A stretch of 64,000 nucleotides of DNA, taken from Paenibacillus sp. FSL H8-0537. GTDB taxonomy: Bacteria; Bacillota; Bacilli; Paenibacillales; Paenibacillaceae. Position numbers and translations under genes: made by a program. Positions 62,547 through 64,000 of this stretch are shown one piece after another. Numbering within the stretch: the stretch's first letter is position 1; the number at the start of each line of letters is the position of its first letter. The notes under the pieces were generated by a model that did not search any database, was not told the origin of the DNA, and was given only the letters and a program-made list of their open reading frames with translations. The stretch covers positions 4,330,001-4,394,000 of the forward strand of contig NZ_CP150290.1 of the NCBI RefSeq assembly GCF_038051995.1, given 5' to 3'.

Positions 62547-62600
62547 CTCCTTCGTTGCGTGCATACCTACATGCCTATATGCCTACAACGAAGGAGTTTT
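62547..62600 (+). terminator. hairpin with tandem octamer loop
   Basis: CTCCTTCGTTG (62547-62557) pairs with CAACGAAGGAG (62586-62596), then TTTTTAAT. The loop contains three 8-base near-repeats (CATACCTA, CATGCCTA, TATGCCTA at 62562-62585). T run lies on the plus strand although both neighbouring genes are on the minus strand. Confidence 0.6.
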
Positions 62601-62642
62601 TAATGTTAGCAAAATCACTAAGCTAGCTACCTGGAAAAATGG

Positions 62643-64000
62643 TTACTTTGTCGTTGCTCTGCGAGCCGGAGTAATACTTTGGGGATTTCTAAACACATTT
62701 TGAGGGTCATATTTCGCTTTTATTCTCCGCAGCCTAGGATAGTTCGCTCCATAGTATACCGGTCCGGAATTTTTAATTCCTTGGTCTGGAACGTTTATAT
62801 AGGACCCTACGATAAAGGGCTGCAGCTTCCGGCGTGTTTTGCGAACAATGGCGATATTTTTAACGGCTTCAGATTTCTTGAGCCAAGAGCTGTTCCACTC
62901 CACATAAAATTTCGCTTTACGCCAGTAAAATGCCGTTGATCGAGGAGCTTTACGGCTTACGGCCCCACCCCAGTTGAGGAAAAAGAATCCCGCGAACTCT
63001 CCTTCTACCTTTTCTAAAAAATTGCGCATGGACTTTATCGCCTGATTGGGGAACGGCTTCCTTCCGAAACCGGAGGAGAATTGATTGCTGTATCTTTGAG
63101 TAAGCACCGGATCGGGAGGCAATAGAAATTTCACCGCTTCCGTGTACGGCAGCAACCGGATTATTGTGCTCGTAGGCGTTCCGACGCTCGTAACGGGCCT
63201 TAATAGGCGGATCGCCTCCGTTTTTGATCCGAGGAACAGCCCTTCCATGGATACATTGCCGCCCTTTTTCGGACCGATGGATAATTCGCTGCCTAGCCTG
63301 TTATTGACGAAAGGCGCCCATTTTTGCCAGGCTTTGAGTACCGCTTCGAATTGATTCCAGGGCCAAGTGATGCGATATACGGTAGCCTCGGCTGGAGCGC
63401 GATGTACTTTAAATTTGTATTTGGTATATACGCCAAAGTTGCCGCCGCCACCCCCACGGGAGGCCCATAGCAGATCAGAGTTGCACTTTTTGTTGGCACG
63501 AATCACCCTTCCCTTCGCATCAACCATTTCGACTTCAAGAAGATTATCGCTGATGAGGCCAATCGACCGTTGGAGCGGCCCGATTCCCCCACCGAGTGTG
63601 ATACCGCCGATCCCTACAGTAGGACTGTCACCAAAAGGAGCTATAAAACCTTTCCGTGCAAGCGTGTTTGCAATTCTTCCCACTCTATTGCCCGTCTCGA
63701 CAACAGCCGTTCCGCATCTTTTATTTAATTTGATTTTTTTCATATTACTTACATCGATGACAATTCCGCCATTGACCTGTGAAAGATTGACTTCGAGAGA
63801 ATGTCTTCCACTTCTCGGTCGAATCGGCACCTTATGCTCACGGGCCCATTTTATAGCATTAGCTACATCTCGCGTTCTTTGGGCAAAAACAAACACTTTA
63901 GGGAATTTGTCCGTATGGGGGTCCCAATTTTTACGTGCTGCTTCATAACCTGGATCGCCTTTGAAAATAACTCGCCCAGTAAGCTTCGTTTTTGATTTCA
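62643..64000 (-). CDS. BBE-like FAD-linked oxidoreductase, 5' end at window edge
   Basis: The frame is open from 62643 to the right edge. The last two bases of the window (TG on the minus strand) could complete an ATG just before KSKTKLTGRVIFKGDPGYEA, which resembles the usual family start, so probably only one base is missing. It has the FAD-linking motif RSGRHSLEV (His), GGGIGPLQRSIGL, GGGGGNFGVYTKYKF, and a C-terminal berberine-bridge segment (VYYGANYPRLRRIKAKYDPQNVF). Such enzymes oxidise sugars or other hydroxyl compounds with oxygen. It lacks an obvious Sec signal in the visible part. Confidence 0.88.
   Translation of the reverse strand, partial: KSKTKLTGRVIFKGDPGYEAARKNWDPHTDKFPKVFVFAQRTRDVANAIKWAREHKVPIRPRSGRHSLEVNLSQVNGGIVIDVSNMKKIKLNKRCGTAVVETGNRVGRIANTLARKGFIAPFGDSPTVGIGGITLGGGIGPLQRSIGLISDNLLEVEMVDAKGRVIRANKKCNSDLLWASRGGGGGNFGVYTKYKFKVHRAPAEATVYRITWPWNQFEAVLKAWQKWAPFVNNRLGSELSIGPKKGGNVSMEGLFLGSKTEAIRLLRPVTSVGTPTSTIIRLLPYTEAVKFLLPPDPVLTQRYSNQFSSGFGRKPFPNQAIKSMRNFLEKVEGEFAGFFFLNWGGAVSRKAPRSTAFYWRKAKFYVEWNSSWLKKSEAVKNIAIVRKTRRKLQPFIVGSYINVPDQGIKNSGPVYYGANYPRLRRIKAKYDPQNVFRNPQSITPARRATTK

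Noticed and set aside
1..64000. CRISPR arrays, prophage or toxin-antitoxin modules
   Set aside because: No regularly spaced repeats, Cas genes, phage structural genes or paired toxin and antitoxin genes were recognised.

Overview
The window looks like a chromosomal segment of a Paenibacillus-type, spore-forming Gram-positive. The signs are SLH-domain surface proteins, a copper-amine-oxidase-like stalk protein, a Bce-type peptide-sensing module, a YesM/YesN sugar system, CgeB-type glycosyltransferases and many strong AGGAGG sites with TTG/GTG starts. No rRNA operon, CRISPR array or intact prophage was seen.

Region 1 (1-13.7 kb) is mixed housekeeping and accessory genes. It holds a BceRS-BceAB-like four-gene operon whose permease runs off the left edge, an SLH-anchored serine hydrolase, a quinone-reductase-like flavoprotein, an AraC regulator divergent from a GH105 unsaturated glycuronyl hydrolase, an ogt/luciferase-like pair opposite a MocR regulator, and an AT-rich corA. 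Region 2 (13.8-19.7 kb) is a tightly overlapping cluster of three CgeB-like glycosyltransferase paralogues, three NodB/PdaB-like deacetylases and a GT2 enzyme, probably for a spore or cell-surface glycan. It is bordered by a scar (19.75-20.25 kb) holding fragments of an old yellow enzyme, a LysR regulator and an IS1182-type transposase.

Region 3 (21.2-42.5 kb) is a large carbohydrate locus and the most interesting part. On the plus strand a LacI regulator precedes an operon (TIM-barrel epimerase, PfkB kinase, fucose-isomerase-like enzyme) whose promoter carries a 19-bp inverted-repeat operator. On the minus strand lie an ABC importer with GH130, esterase and GH127; a YesN/YesM two-component system; an ADP-ribosylglycohydrolase-like protein; a cohesin-like/SLH anchor protein; and a 1043-aa beta-helix/FN3/CBM/cohesin-like/dockerin protein. 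Three promoters here share one upstream element at exactly the same distance from the -10, and two of them also carry perfect CcpA cre sites over the start point. I read this as one regulon for surface capture, cleavage and uptake of a plant-type glycan.

Region 4 (42.6-49 kb) is rich in genomic debris: two IS3-family remnants, tRNA-Ala(GGC)-derived repeats, and a group II intron 3' end. Between them sit an ECF sigma/anti-sigma pair, an Lnt-like acyltransferase and an AraC/GyrI regulator. Region 5 (49-64 kb) carries mostly efflux and regulatory genes: a CynX-type MFS with LysR, TetR plus MMPL, a LuxR pseudogene, a stalk protein, an Lsa-type ABC-F ribosome-protection gene behind a textbook transcription attenuator with a start-stop leader ORF, a MarR/hydrolase operon with a 13-bp palindromic operator, a metallophosphatase and a BBE-like flavoenzyme cut by the right edge.
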